NCBI GenBank assembly: GCA_019115525.1
Contig: DXDJ01000068.1
Span: 1 to 40,871, forward strand
Source: Candidatus Helicobacter avistercoris
Lineage (GTDB): Bacteria > Campylobacterota > Campylobacteria > Campylobacterales > Helicobacteraceae
Direction: 5' to 3'
Length of the DNA stretch: 40,871 bases
Below are positions 25,627-33,313 of the stretch, one piece after another. The position numbers were made by a program, and so were the translations under genes. The notes under the pieces were generated by a model, which was given only the letters and a program-made list of their open reading frames with translations, was not told the DNA's origin and did not search any database. Within the stretch, counting starts at the first letter, position 1. Each line of letters begins with the position of its first letter.

Positions 25627-26085
25627 ATGTGTTTACATCAAATGACAACAATCAACATTAAACCTAGTTTTAGTGAAGTAGCTATATATCACTATCTCTC
25701 TGAAGCAAAGCGGTTTTACCCAAACTTTGATTTATGGTATTTCACAAATGTACTCTCCTCTATTGCACGCAAAGAAAAACAAATTCTTATGATACAAGAT
25801 GACAAAGATCTCAAAGGTGTGTCTATCATCAAGAACACTCAAGAAGAAAAAAAAATTTGCACACTTAGAGTTATGGAAAAATATCAAAATCGTGGAATTG
25901 GACTTAGACTTTTTGAAAAAAGTTTTGAGACTCTACAGACACGTTTTCCACTTTTAAGCGTATCCGAAGAAAAGTATCCCGATTTCAAAAAAATCTTTGA
26001 TTACTATGGCTTCAAACTAACTAGTATAAAAGAAAACTATTATCGTATAGGAAAAAAAGAGTTTTTCTTCAACGAAAATCTTTAA
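25627..26085 (+). CDS. GNAT family N-acetyltransferase
   Basis: A 152-aa protein with a normal acetyl-CoA loop QNRGIGLRLFEKSFE (Q/R-x-x-G-x-G) near residues 91-105, preceded by strand TLRVMEKY and followed by FDYYGFKL. Its N-terminus contains FYPNFDLWY, the same YP-x-FD-x-WY signature as the larger GNAT gene at 23030, pointing to a shared subfamily. It begins 6 nt after the membrane-protein gene and ends immediately before the convergent glycosyltransferase stop. No ribosome site is strong; ATG 25627 is the first usable codon and another ATG lies at 25642. Substrate unknown. Confidence 0.7.
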   Translation: MCLHQMTTINIKPSFSEVAIYHYLSEAKRFYPNFDLWYFTNVLSSIARKEKQILMIQDDKDLKGVSIIKNTQEEKKICTLRVMEKYQNRGIGLRLFEKSFETLQTRFPLLSVSEEKYPDFKKIFDYYGFKLTSIKENYYRIGKKEFFFNENL

Positions 26086-27081
26086 TTATGCTTTCACAAA
26101 TCCACCTGTGAGGAAATATACAAATATCCTCACCCCCACTCTTCTATAATCCCTCTTCAACCTAAGAGATTCTAAATACACTCTTGGATAGACAAACCAC
26201 CCCTTTTCAAATCGATTTGCAATAAATGCCTGATACTCCCACATTTTTTGATGTTCGCCAAGTATCTTTTGCACCCTCTGTTTCACCTCTAGATAGTAGG
26301 GATTTTTTTCAGATTCTTTGAGTGTGTCAAATCGATCAAGAGACTTGATGACAAAGTCAAGTTGCGCGCTATTGCGCAGAGCAGTTTGGGAGTTATCGCG
26401 ACTTTTAGTGATTGAAGTAGGATTGTCACAATAAAAATACAATACCTCATCAAAACCGATGCATTTTTGAGCCAAGAGATTGATAACAAAGGATTTAATC
26501 GCATCCTCACCAAGAAGCAGTCTCTGCTCTTCTTTGATCTTGTGTGCAATGATTTCGTTTGCCTTTTGTATCAACTCTCTCTTATAAGCCTTTCCCCATA
26601 TTTCCCACTGGAACATATTGTTTTTCAAAATTTCACACCCCAAAGACACTCCATTGTAGAGTTTGAAAACTTCTTCTTTTTTTGAAAAAAGTCGCTTAGA
26701 GGCAAACCAGCAAATATCTGCTCTGCTCCCTGATTTTTGATATTCACTCTCTAAGGCTTCTTTGATTTTTTCACAAGTTTTTATATCGATAAAATCATCA
26801 GAATCAAGATGAATAATATATTCCCCCTCTGCACACCTCTCGCCAGATATTCTTGCAAGAAACAATCCTAGATTTTTGGGATTTCTTATAATTTTGATTC
26901 TTTTATCCCCTTGGGCATACTCTTGAGCGATTTGTATTGCCTGATCACTTCCACAATCATCCACGACAACAATCTCAATCTCACCAAAACTCTGCTTGAC
27001 ACAGCTCTCAAGACAGCGTGCAATGTATTTTTCTGTGTTATAGACAGGAATAATGATTGAAAACGCAGGAGTTTTTATCAT
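26086..27081 (-). CDS. family 2 glycosyltransferase
   Basis: A 331-aa GT-A fold inverting glycosyltransferase, likely adding a sugar to lipopolysaccharide, capsule or another surface glycan. It starts FSIIIPVYNTEKYIARCLES, then EIEIVVVDDCGSD, and the metal-binding acidic motif LDSDD at residues 92-96. The C-terminal third lacks recognised features beyond a hydrophobic end (VFVYFLTGGF). Its ATG overlaps the stop of the small membrane gene (ATGA). It converges on the accessory island with no intergenic bases. Donor and acceptor cannot be told from sequence. Confidence 0.85.
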   Translation of the reverse strand: MIKTPAFSIIIPVYNTEKYIARCLESCVKQSFGEIEIVVVDDCGSDQAIQIAQEYAQGDKRIKIIRNPKNLGLFLARISGERCAEGEYIIHLDSDDFIDIKTCEKIKEALESEYQKSGSRADICWFASKRLFSKKEEVFKLYNGVSLGCEILKNNMFQWEIWGKAYKRELIQKANEIIAHKIKEEQRLLLGEDAIKSFVINLLAQKCIGFDEVLYFYCDNPTSITKSRDNSQTALRNSAQLDFVIKSLDRFDTLKESEKNPYYLEVKQRVQKILGEHQKMWEYQAFIANRFEKGWFVYPRVYLESLRLKRDYRRVGVRIFVYFLTGGFVKA

Positions 27082-27260
27082 TTGTTTTTCTGAATCTCTT
27101 GGGCTTTTCTCGCCTCTTCTCTTTGCTCTTTATCAATCTGTGCGACTTGATATTGATTGACCCAATACATAATCACACAGATAATAATAATCAGCAAAAA
27201 ATCAATCTTTCTGAGTTTGAATCCTTTGCAGAAAAAACAAGGTTTCTTTTCTTTTCTCAT
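27078..27260 (-). CDS. small single-span membrane protein
   Basis: 60 aa: a basic N-terminus with CFFC (two cysteines, residues 8 and 11), one membrane helix near 20-36 (FLLIIIICVIMYWV), and a charged C-terminal helix rich in Lys, Glu and Gln. AAGGAG lies just before the ATG, and the stop overlaps the glycosyltransferase start by 4 nt, good evidence it is a real gene. It follows the YmdB-like gene by 9 nt. Not recognised; a partner or anchor of the glycosyltransferase is possible but unsupported. Confidence 0.65.
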   Translation of the reverse strand: MRKEKKPCFFCKGFKLRKIDFLLIIIICVIMYWVNQYQVAQIDKEQREEARKAQEIQKNK

Positions 27261-27269
27261 CCTCTCTCC

Positions 27270-28085
27270 TTAGAGTTTTGTCGCCTCAAGACTCTGAAGC
27301 CAACCGACTGTTTGTACATAGCGAAGCTTTTTTGCCCACTGCACTCTCCCCTCACTCATTTCAAGCACAATCATTTGGAAAATCACTTTTTCGCTTTCAC
27401 TCACTGCAAACTTGACTCTATTTGTTCCGGTTAGCCCTCGCTCAATAGGGGCTTGGGATTGCATCCCTATCACGCTATCAAACCCTCCGCACATCCCTAC
27501 ATCACTCACATAAAAACTCCCCTTATCAATCATCAAATCATCTGTGCCTATATGCGTATGAGTTCCAAAAATTGCCCCGACCTCTCCCTTTAGCATTTCA
27601 AACACTGCTCTTTTCTCACTTGTTGCCTCAGCATGAAAATCAATAATGATATTTTTGATCCCACGCTCCTGCAGAACCTCTACACTATCTCTTGCACATA
27701 TAAAGACATTATCACAATGGGGCATCCCAAAATGCCCCATAAGATTGAGCACGGCTACCTTTTCTTCACATACCTCTGTGATATACATCCCACTCCCTTC
27801 AAGTTCTTTGGAGCAATTATGCGGACGCAAAACTTGACTTTTTTCTTTCAAATAGGCTTTGATTTCGGGTTTATCAAAACTATGATTGCCTCCAGTGATG
27901 ACATCAATACCATAAGAGTGCAATAAATTGCAATGCTCGATACTTAAACCAAAACCATGAGAGGCATTCTCACCATTTGCAACAACAAAATCAAGTTGAT
28001 ATTGAGATTTGACTTGAGGTAGAAGTTGGGCAATAAGGAGTCTTGCTGATTTTCCGACTATATCGCCAATCAATCCGATTTTCAT
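27270..28085 (-). CDS. YmdB-family metallophosphoesterase
   Basis: 271 aa, full length for the TIGR00282/YmdB family of dimetal phosphodiesterases (2',3'-cyclic nucleotide phosphodiesterase activity is known for B. subtilis YmdB). Metal-binding motifs in order: GDIVGKSAR (D8), ANGENASHG (E/N), GGNHSFDK (N, H), IDFHAEATSEKRA (H) and GTHTHIGTDD (two H). It lies downstream of rplM-rpsI with 38 nt between and upstream of the small membrane gene. No clear ribosome site precedes ATG 28085. The cellular role in Helicobacter is unknown to me. Confidence 0.88.
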   Translation of the reverse strand: MKIGLIGDIVGKSARLLIAQLLPQVKSQYQLDFVVANGENASHGFGLSIEHCNLLHSYGIDVITGGNHSFDKPEIKAYLKEKSQVLRPHNCSKELEGSGMYITEVCEEKVAVLNLMGHFGMPHCDNVFICARDSVEVLQERGIKNIIIDFHAEATSEKRAVFEMLKGEVGAIFGTHTHIGTDDLMIDKGSFYVSDVGMCGGFDSVIGMQSQAPIERGLTGTNRVKFAVSESEKVIFQMIVLEMSEGRVQWAKKLRYVQTVGWLQSLEATKL

Positions 28086-28098
28086 TTTGAATATATAT

Positions 28099-28115
28099 CC
28101 CCCAAAGAGAGGGGG
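28099..28115 (-). terminator. possible weak terminator or attenuator after rpsI
   Basis: CCCCC (28099-28103) and GGGGG (28111-28115) form a 5-bp G-C stem with a 7-nt loop, followed on the minus strand by ATATATATT rather than a clean T-run. It may partly terminate rplM-rpsI transcription before the YmdB-like gene. Confidence 0.35.
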
Positions 28116-28123
28116 AAGAGAAA

Positions 28124-28513
28124 TTATCTCTTAGAGAATTGTGGGCTTCTTCTAGCTTTTCTTTTTCCGTATTTCTTACGCTCAACCTCTCTTGAATCTC
28201 TTGTAAGAAGTCCTTTTGGCTTCAAGATTGCACGGAAAGCAATATCATAGCTATTGAGTGCTTTGGAGATTCCATGTCTTAGAGCTTCTGCTTGAGCTGA
28301 GTATCCTCCACCAAGTGTTACTGCAACGATATCTACTGATTTTTCTTGTTTAGTAAGAACAAGAGGTTGCATTACTTTCATCTTGATAGCTTCGTGTCCT
28401 CCAAGCCAAGTATCCAAGCTCTCACCATTGATGCTAAGCTTTCCACTTCCACTTGTTAGCCAAACTTTAGCGACTGCTGTTTTTCTTTTTCCTGTTGCAT
28501 AAACTTTTGCCAT
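28124..28513 (-). CDS. rpsI: 30S ribosomal protein S9
   Basis: Small-subunit protein whose C-terminal tail reaches the P site. 129 aa, starting [15 protein letters not shown] and ending with the invariant SPQFSKR tail after [11 protein letters not shown]; the family's length and both ends are present. It lies 11 nt after rplM, the usual operon order. Confidence 0.98.
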   Translation of the reverse strand: MAKVYATGKRKTAVAKVWLTSGSGKLSINGESLDTWLGGHEAIKMKVMQPLVLTKQEKSVDIVAVTLGGGYSAQAEALRHGISKALNSYDIAFRAILKPKGLLTRDSREVERKKYGKRKARRSPQFSKR

Positions 28514-28524
28514 TCTCTACTCCC

Positions 28525-28950
28525 TTACTTCGCTTTTGAAATTTGTGCTGTGTGAGGATGCTCGCTTCCTCTGTAAACTTTGAGCTTCTTAAGCATTGCT
28601 CTTCCAAGCTTATTTTTTGGAAGCATTCCACGAACTGCTAGGTGATAAAGCTTCTCAGGAGTTTTCTCTAGCATTTCCTCAAGAGTTTTACTCTTTGTGC
28701 TACCAAAGTAACCTGAGTGCGTGAAATATTCTTTGTCCTTTAGCTTAAGACCTGAAAACTTCACTTCTGTTGCATTGATGATAACAACATAATCACCGCA
28801 ATCAATATGAGGTGTAAAGCAAGGCTTATGCTTTCCTCTCAAATAAGTCGCGACTTCTGTGATCAAACGACCAAATACTTTGTCCTTAGCATCCAAAACG
28901 ATCCATTTTGGCTCGATTTGTGCCTTAGTTGCAATTTTTGTAATTTCCAT
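28525..28950 (-). CDS. rplM: 50S ribosomal protein L13
   Basis: Early-assembly large-subunit protein. 141 aa with WIVLDAKDKVFGRLITEVATYLRGK at the N-terminus, GDYVVIINA, and AVRGMLPKNKLGRAMLKKLKVY, all family blocks. AGGAAGG lies 5 nt before the ATG at 28950. It is first of the rplM-rpsI operon with a TAAAAT box about 33 nt upstream. Confidence 0.98.
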   Translation of the reverse strand: MEITKIATKAQIEPKWIVLDAKDKVFGRLITEVATYLRGKHKPCFTPHIDCGDYVVIINATEVKFSGLKLKDKEYFTHSGYFGSTKSKTLEEMLEKTPEKLYHLAVRGMLPKNKLGRAMLKKLKVYRGSEHPHTAQISKAK

Positions 28951-28982
28951 TCTTGCCTTCCTATCGCAAAATTAAAGAGAGG

Positions 28983-28988
28983 ATTTTA
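28983..28988 (-). promoter_or_regulatory. -10 box for rplM-rpsI
   Basis: Minus strand reads GGGATAAAATCC here (TAAAAT), giving a start near 28976 and a leader of about 26 nt. Upstream is a strongly AT-rich stretch as expected for Helicobacter; no -35 seen. Confidence 0.45.
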
Positions 28989-29036
28989 TCCCATAAATAC
29001 TTAAATATAGCTTAAATTAAGAAAAAAATAAGGGGA

Positions 29037-29516
29037 TTATTCCAAAGGATTTTGATCGGTAAACAGCCGTCTCTCTTGGTACATCAAGAGTCTTGCGGTT
29101 TCTTCGGGTAGCTTGAAAGCCTCATCATAGTTTTCTCTCACAATCCTACTCATGCGCTCAATTTCAATTGGAATATCCTCATATACATCTAGTACTAAAG
29201 AAAAAAGCTGAATATGTTGAGTGATAAGATCATAAAGTTTTTGGCGATTTTGCTCAAAGAGTTCATTGTCTTGAAAATATCTTCTTGCCTTATACATAAC
29301 ACGATAAAACACTTGCAAGGCTAAGCGTCTGGGCTTGATGTGGCGATTGATGATTTTTTTTGCATTTTGGGTGCTTTTGTCTATGTTTTTCTCTCCTGCC
29401 ATACAGATACACACAGGAAGCAAAAACATCATTTTGTCTACCTTAGCCCCCAAAGAGCGAGTTTGCCACTTAACAAAAAGATATTGAATCATTCCAAGTT
29501 TATACTGCTCTAGCAT
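29037..29516 (-). CDS. conserved hypothetical protein downstream of argB
   Basis: 159 aa, not recognised. A short mixed N-terminus (MMFLLPVCICMAGE, residues 29-42, is moderately hydrophobic but contains no clear export signal) is followed by a mostly helical, charged region: RRLALQVFYRVMYKARRYFQDNEL and LFEQNRQKLYDLITQH. It ends QERRLFTDQNPLE. The ATG at 29516 overlaps the argB stop (ATGCTAG), implying coupled translation; an alternative ATG eight codons later exists. No catalytic motif is visible. Confidence 0.65.
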   Translation of the reverse strand: MLEQYKLGMIQYLFVKWQTRSLGAKVDKMMFLLPVCICMAGEKNIDKSTQNAKKIINRHIKPRRLALQVFYRVMYKARRYFQDNELFEQNRQKLYDLITQHIQLFSLVLDVYEDIPIEIERMSRIVRENYDEAFKLPEETARLLMYQERRLFTDQNPLE

Positions 29517-30355
29517 ACAATCTCGCTTCCAACACCATCATTTGTAAAAAGCTCCAAAAGCAAACTATGCTCAACCCTACCATCAATAATATGCACCTTT
29601 TTAACTCCTGAGTGCAGGCACTCTACGCATGATTTGATTTTGGGTATCATCCCCCCACTGATTACCCCACTCTCTATAAGCTCTTCTACTTGAGATGTCT
29701 TGATACTCTCCAATAACTCGCCATTTGCTCCCAAAACTCCAAGCGTATCAGTGAGGAAAATCACCTTATCAGCTCTAAGTGATTTTGCAATCTCACAGGC
29801 TACCTCATCTGCATTTACATTGTATCCCCTCCCCTCGCTATCACCGCAAATAGGAGAGATTACAGGGATAATCCCCTCTTGAAGAAAAGAGTGCAGAATG
29901 CTTGGATTGCAAGAAATAATCTCACCTGTTAGTCCATATTTTCCTCCATCTTTTGCCCTTGCACTCAAAAGCGAAGCATCTTTGCCACTAATCCCCACAG
30001 CCTTAACACCATTGAGAGAAAGAAAATAAGCGATTTCTTTGTTGATTTCTCCACTTAAAACCATTTCTACAACTTCCATACATTCTTTTGTTGTAATACG
30101 GCAACCATTGAGAAACTCGCTTTTTACCCCCATGCTCTCTAGCATGCTTGTGATTCTCTTCCCGCCCCCATGCACGATAATTGGCTGAATCCCAAGCATA
30201 TACATCATCACAATGTCTTTGGCAAACTGCCCTCTTAGCTTAAGATCGACTTGAGCAGAGCCTCCATACTTGATCACGATTTTTGATCCACGAAAAGTCT
30301 TAATAAAAGGAAGTGCCTCTAGGAGGATTTGTGCAACTTGGGAATTATTATTCAT
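29510..30355 (-). CDS. argB: acetylglutamate kinase
   Basis: Phosphorylates N-acetylglutamate in arginine synthesis. The product has FRGSKIVIKYGGSAQVD (nucleotide-binding Lys), IVHGGGKRI, AVGISGKDASLL, NVNADEVACEIA and VIFLTDTLGV, typical of the amino-acid kinase fold. An upstream in-frame TTG at 30400 would add 15 residues, but that codon lies within the divergent promoter region; ATG 30355 (281 aa) gives a normal-length protein and a 27-nt leader. The spacing from AAGG to the ATG is long (11 nt). Confidence 0.95.
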   Translation of the reverse strand: MNNNSQVAQILLEALPFIKTFRGSKIVIKYGGSAQVDLKLRGQFAKDIVMMYMLGIQPIIVHGGGKRITSMLESMGVKSEFLNGCRITTKECMEVVEMVLSGEINKEIAYFLSLNGVKAVGISGKDASLLSARAKDGGKYGLTGEIISCNPSILHSFLQEGIIPVISPICGDSEGRGYNVNADEVACEIAKSLRADKVIFLTDTLGVLGANGELLESIKTSQVEELIESGVISGGMIPKIKSCVECLHSGVKKVHIIDGRVEHSLLLELFTNDGVGSEIVC

Positions 30356-30374
30356 TTTTGATTTTGCCTTTTTA

Positions 30375-30394
30375 TATAATGAGCGGAAATTATA
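30375..30394. promoter_or_regulatory. overlapping divergent promoters for argB and the dehydrogenase
   Basis: TATAAT on the plus strand at 30375-30380 would start the dehydrogenase transcript near 30387 (leader about 25 nt). TATAAT on the minus strand at 30394-30389 would start argB near 30382 (leader about 27 nt). The two boxes face each other within 20 bp, so polymerase binding should be mutually exclusive. Confidence 0.55.
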
Positions 30395-30412
30395 AGACAA
30401 AAAGGAGTAAAA

Positions 30413-31345
30413 ATGAAAATTGTTATTTTGGATTCTTTGACTTTGGGTGAAGTGGATTTGAAGAGGTTTGAGGATTTTGGAGAGCTAAGCATCTACTCGC
30501 ACACTCGAAAAGACGAAATCCTCCCTAGATGTAAGGATGCAGAAATCATCATCACTTGTAAAGTCCCCTTTGATGCTCAAACCCTCGATGCACTTCCCGC
30601 ACTCAAGCTCATTGCTCTTACTTCTACCGGAACCAACATCATTGACTTGCAAAAAGCCAAAGAGCTGGGGGTTGAGGTTAGGAATGTCGCAGGATATAGC
30701 ACATTTGCTGTTGCTCAACACACTCTAATGCTAGTTTTGGCACTTTTGGCAAAACTCCCTTTCTATGATGAGTATTGCAAGAGTTCTAAATGGTGCAATT
30801 CTTTGGTTTTTACCCATATCGTTGAGGGGTGTGAAGAAATCGAGGGGAAAGAGTGGGGAATCGTTGGATTTGGAAGCATTGGCAAACAAACTGCCAAACT
30901 CGCTTCTGCTCTTGGAGCAAAGGTAAGCTATGCCTCTACAAGTGGGCAAAACAATGACAAATCTTTTCCTCAAAAATCCCTTGAAGAGTTATTGAGCTCA
31001 AGCGATATTATCTCTATTCACGCTCCACTCAATCCCCAAACCTATCATCTTCTTGATTTTTCCAAACTCTCTTTGCTTAAGAATAATGCAATCTTAATCA
31101 ATGTTGGCAGAGGTGGGATCATCGATGAAGATGCCTTGGTGGAGAGAATGAAAGAGAGTGAGATTTGTTTTGGGAGTGATGTGCTAGAAGTCGAGCCACT
31201 CAAGAAAAATCACCCTCTACTTACCCCTTCGCTTCTTCCACGATTGCTCCTCACTCCTCATACTGCTTGGGCTTATCGACAAACCAGAGAAAGACTGATT
31301 GATAGCGTATATCAAAATGTCAAAACTTTCTTGGAGGGCAAATAG
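30413..31345 (+). CDS. D-isomer-specific 2-hydroxyacid dehydrogenase
   Basis: A 310-aa NAD(P)-dependent oxidoreductase. It has the Rossmann motif GFGSIGKQ near residue 151, INVGRGGIIDEDALVE with the substrate-binding Arg, an Asp/Glu catalytic partner in SDVLEVEP, and catalytic His in LTPHTAWA. AAAGGAG precedes ATG 30413. The family includes D-lactate, glycerate and phosphoglycerate dehydrogenases; the short length without an ACT domain and the general sequence suggest a glycerate/hydroxypyruvate-type enzyme, but the substrate cannot be set. A strong terminator begins inside its last codons. Confidence 0.88.
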   Translation: MKIVILDSLTLGEVDLKRFEDFGELSIYSHTRKDEILPRCKDAEIIITCKVPFDAQTLDALPALKLIALTSTGTNIIDLQKAKELGVEVRNVAGYSTFAVAQHTLMLVLALLAKLPFYDEYCKSSKWCNSLVFTHIVEGCEEIEGKEWGIVGFGSIGKQTAKLASALGAKVSYASTSGQNNDKSFPQKSLEELLSSSDIISIHAPLNPQTYHLLDFSKLSLLKNNAILINVGRGGIIDEDALVERMKESEICFGSDVLEVEPLKKNHPLLTPSLLPRLLLTPHTAWAYRQTRERLIDSVYQNVKTFLEGK

Positions 31346-31358
31346 CCCTCTTTTTTTT
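31334..31358 (+). terminator. Rho-independent terminator of the dehydrogenase gene
   Basis: GAGGGC (31334-31339), loop AAATA, GCCCTC (31345-31350), then eight T residues (31351-31358). The stop codon TAG (31343-31345) lies within the hairpin. A textbook terminator. Confidence 0.9.
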
Positions 31359-31453
31359 AATTTTTGAATTTTTTCTTCAAAAATACTTATCTTTTCTTCC
31401 TTGTTCTAATCAAGCTTTGCAAGAGAGAAATCAGCTTGAATACTTAAGCAAAA

Positions 31454-33184
31454 CTACAATCCACATCCGATTGAGAAGAAAAAATATCTTTCTTTCTCCT
31501 TTTTGGGATTGTAGAATGCCTTGTATCCCCATATCTGAGCTTGAAAATATTCTTTGTAGTTCATTTTTAATCCAATGCCTCCTCCACTTAGAAATCCTCT
31601 ATTACCTAGAGCAAAACTAGATGGCGAAAAAATATCTGCTACATATCCCATATCTATACCAATACTTGGGGCGATGATAAACCCATCTAAACTTGGTGGA
31701 TAGTAAGTTAGATCGTTACGGTTTAGTATTCCAAAATCCCCACTTAGAGCATTGCTTTCAAAACCTCTTACACTATACATCCCGCCCAATCCCATTTTCT
31801 CACTTGCATAGAGCTGTGTGCGTGAAAATTGAGTTTTTACTAGTGAAGAAAGATGCAATCGATGTTCTCCAAAAACAAAAGGGATATTGAAATAAGAATC
31901 AAGCACAGGAAGCGTATAGAAAAAATTTGGAGGGTTTTTTTGATTGGAAGGAAAATTGTCCATAGAGCCCAATGCTTTGATCCCTTGCTTTACTCCTATG
32001 CTTAGACTCACCGAGGCACTATTTTGAAAGTATCTTAAATAATCAAGTGAAGCAAAAACATATGTCAAATCTCTTCTTTGTGTAAGAAGCTCGATCTGTT
32101 CTAGGAAGTTTTTTGCCCATCGTTTTCCAAGTCCAAAACTTATGGAAAATTGGTTGAGATTGTCCATATATACAAGAACTTTTCCTCTGATCTCCAAACT
32201 CCCTGAATGTCCATTGTATTTCAATTCTTTTCCCACAAATTTTAGGGGATAAGCATAAAAAGAATAACTTCCAGAAGCACCAAGCAAAAATCTTCTAAAA
32301 GGGATTGAAAAATCAAGAGAGGTATAAAAGCTATGTTGATTGCTCTTCCAGCATGGAGTGATCACGCTATAAGAGCTTAGAATCTCTCCAAGAGAGAGGA
32401 GATTTTCTAAACCCACTTGAAAAGAAGTTTGATAAATCCCACTTCCACTATTACCTCCATTATCTACACTAGCAGATAGATAAAAAGGCAGGGAAACTCC
32501 ATTGATTTGCTTCGTATTAAACTCTACATCAATTTGAGTTTGTGCAACAGCACTATCACTTTTTTGGGGTTGAATAAAAAACCTTGGAAAAAGAGTCCTT
32601 AGCCTTCTGTAATTGTATATTCCCCTCTCAAGTGGGGAAATATCAAGAATATCTCCTTCTCTGATAGCAAAGTCTTTCCCCCAAAATGCAATCAAAGAAG
32701 GATAGTGGATAGAACCTACAATAGAGGTTTCTATATTGATCATCAATTCACCACTTTTGAGGTTTTGCGGTGGAAGAGCAAAAAGCGTGGTGATATACCC
32801 CTTCTCAATCGCCTCTTTTTTTAATTCCTCCAGTAAAATATAGATTTGTTTTTGATTAAGGCACTGGTCTTGATATTTTTTCAGATTTTTTTCAAGAAAA
32901 GTAAACTCATCAAGTACATTTGGCAAACTAGATTGCAAGGTAATGGTGCGAATTTTAAAACAAGGTAGATCTTCTTCTTTGGTATTGGATTGAATCTTCT
33001 TCTCTAATTTTTCAAGTTCCTTTTCTTCTTTTAGATTCTCTTTTGGTGGGGTTAGGAGAGGTGAGAGATCCTGAAGAATGAGGTTTTGCTTTCTAGCAGA
33101 GTTAAGCTGTTCTATCAGATCGGAAGGATTAATGATTTGAGAGTGCAATAAGACACAGCAGATTAACCCCAAAAGTAACTTCAT
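31454..33184 (-). CDS. TpsB outer-membrane transporter (ShlB/FhaC/CdiB family)
   Basis: Omp85-related pore that secretes the adjacent TpsA exoprotein across the outer membrane. In the 576-aa protein residues 1-15 look like a signal peptide, and a linker rich in Glu/Lys (about 40-70) precedes POTRA-like segments (CFKIRTITLQ; GYITTLFALPPQNLKSGELMI). The C-terminal 330 residues have beta-barrel character and carry the signature MYSVRGFESNALSGDFG (VRGF, near 480). It ends in GCGL rather than the usual aromatic residue. GGAGGG lies just before the ATG. It is divergent from tpsA with 129 bp between, whereas many cdiB/cdiA pairs are co-directional. Confidence 0.9.
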   Translation of the reverse strand: MKLLLGLICCVLLHSQIINPSDLIEQLNSARKQNLILQDLSPLLTPPKENLKEEKELEKLEKKIQSNTKEEDLPCFKIRTITLQSSLPNVLDEFTFLEKNLKKYQDQCLNQKQIYILLEELKKEAIEKGYITTLFALPPQNLKSGELMINIETSIVGSIHYPSLIAFWGKDFAIREGDILDISPLERGIYNYRRLRTLFPRFFIQPQKSDSAVAQTQIDVEFNTKQINGVSLPFYLSASVDNGGNSGSGIYQTSFQVGLENLLSLGEILSSYSVITPCWKSNQHSFYTSLDFSIPFRRFLLGASGSYSFYAYPLKFVGKELKYNGHSGSLEIRGKVLVYMDNLNQFSISFGLGKRWAKNFLEQIELLTQRRDLTYVFASLDYLRYFQNSASVSLSIGVKQGIKALGSMDNFPSNQKNPPNFFYTLPVLDSYFNIPFVFGEHRLHLSSLVKTQFSRTQLYASEKMGLGGMYSVRGFESNALSGDFGILNRNDLTYYPPSLDGFIIAPSIGIDMGYVADIFSPSSFALGNRGFLSGGGIGLKMNYKEYFQAQIWGYKAFYNPKKEKERYFFFSIGCGL

Positions 33185-33213
33185 TTTCCCTCCAAAACAA
33201 GTGTTTCCAAAAA

Positions 33214-33219
33214 ATTCTA
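33214..33219 (-). promoter_or_regulatory. possible -10 box for tpsB in the divergent intergenic region
   Basis: Minus strand TAGAAT, one mismatch from consensus, about 30 nt before the tpsB ATG. The plus-strand side holds TAATAT near 33244 as a possible tpsA -10, and AAAGGAG shortly before the tpsA ATG. Weak. Confidence 0.3.
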
Positions 33220-33313
33220 CAATCTTTTTTCATAAAATTAGTGTAATATTGAGTGTTTCATAAATTTTAATTTATTTAAGCTTTTTGTTAGCTTGTAATC
33301 AAAGGAGAATACA

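Noticed and set aside
31361-31383. TTTTTGAA/TTCAAAAA hairpin as the tpsB terminator
   Set aside because: All A-T apart from one pair and not followed by a T-run on the minus strand; no confident terminator for tpsB was found.
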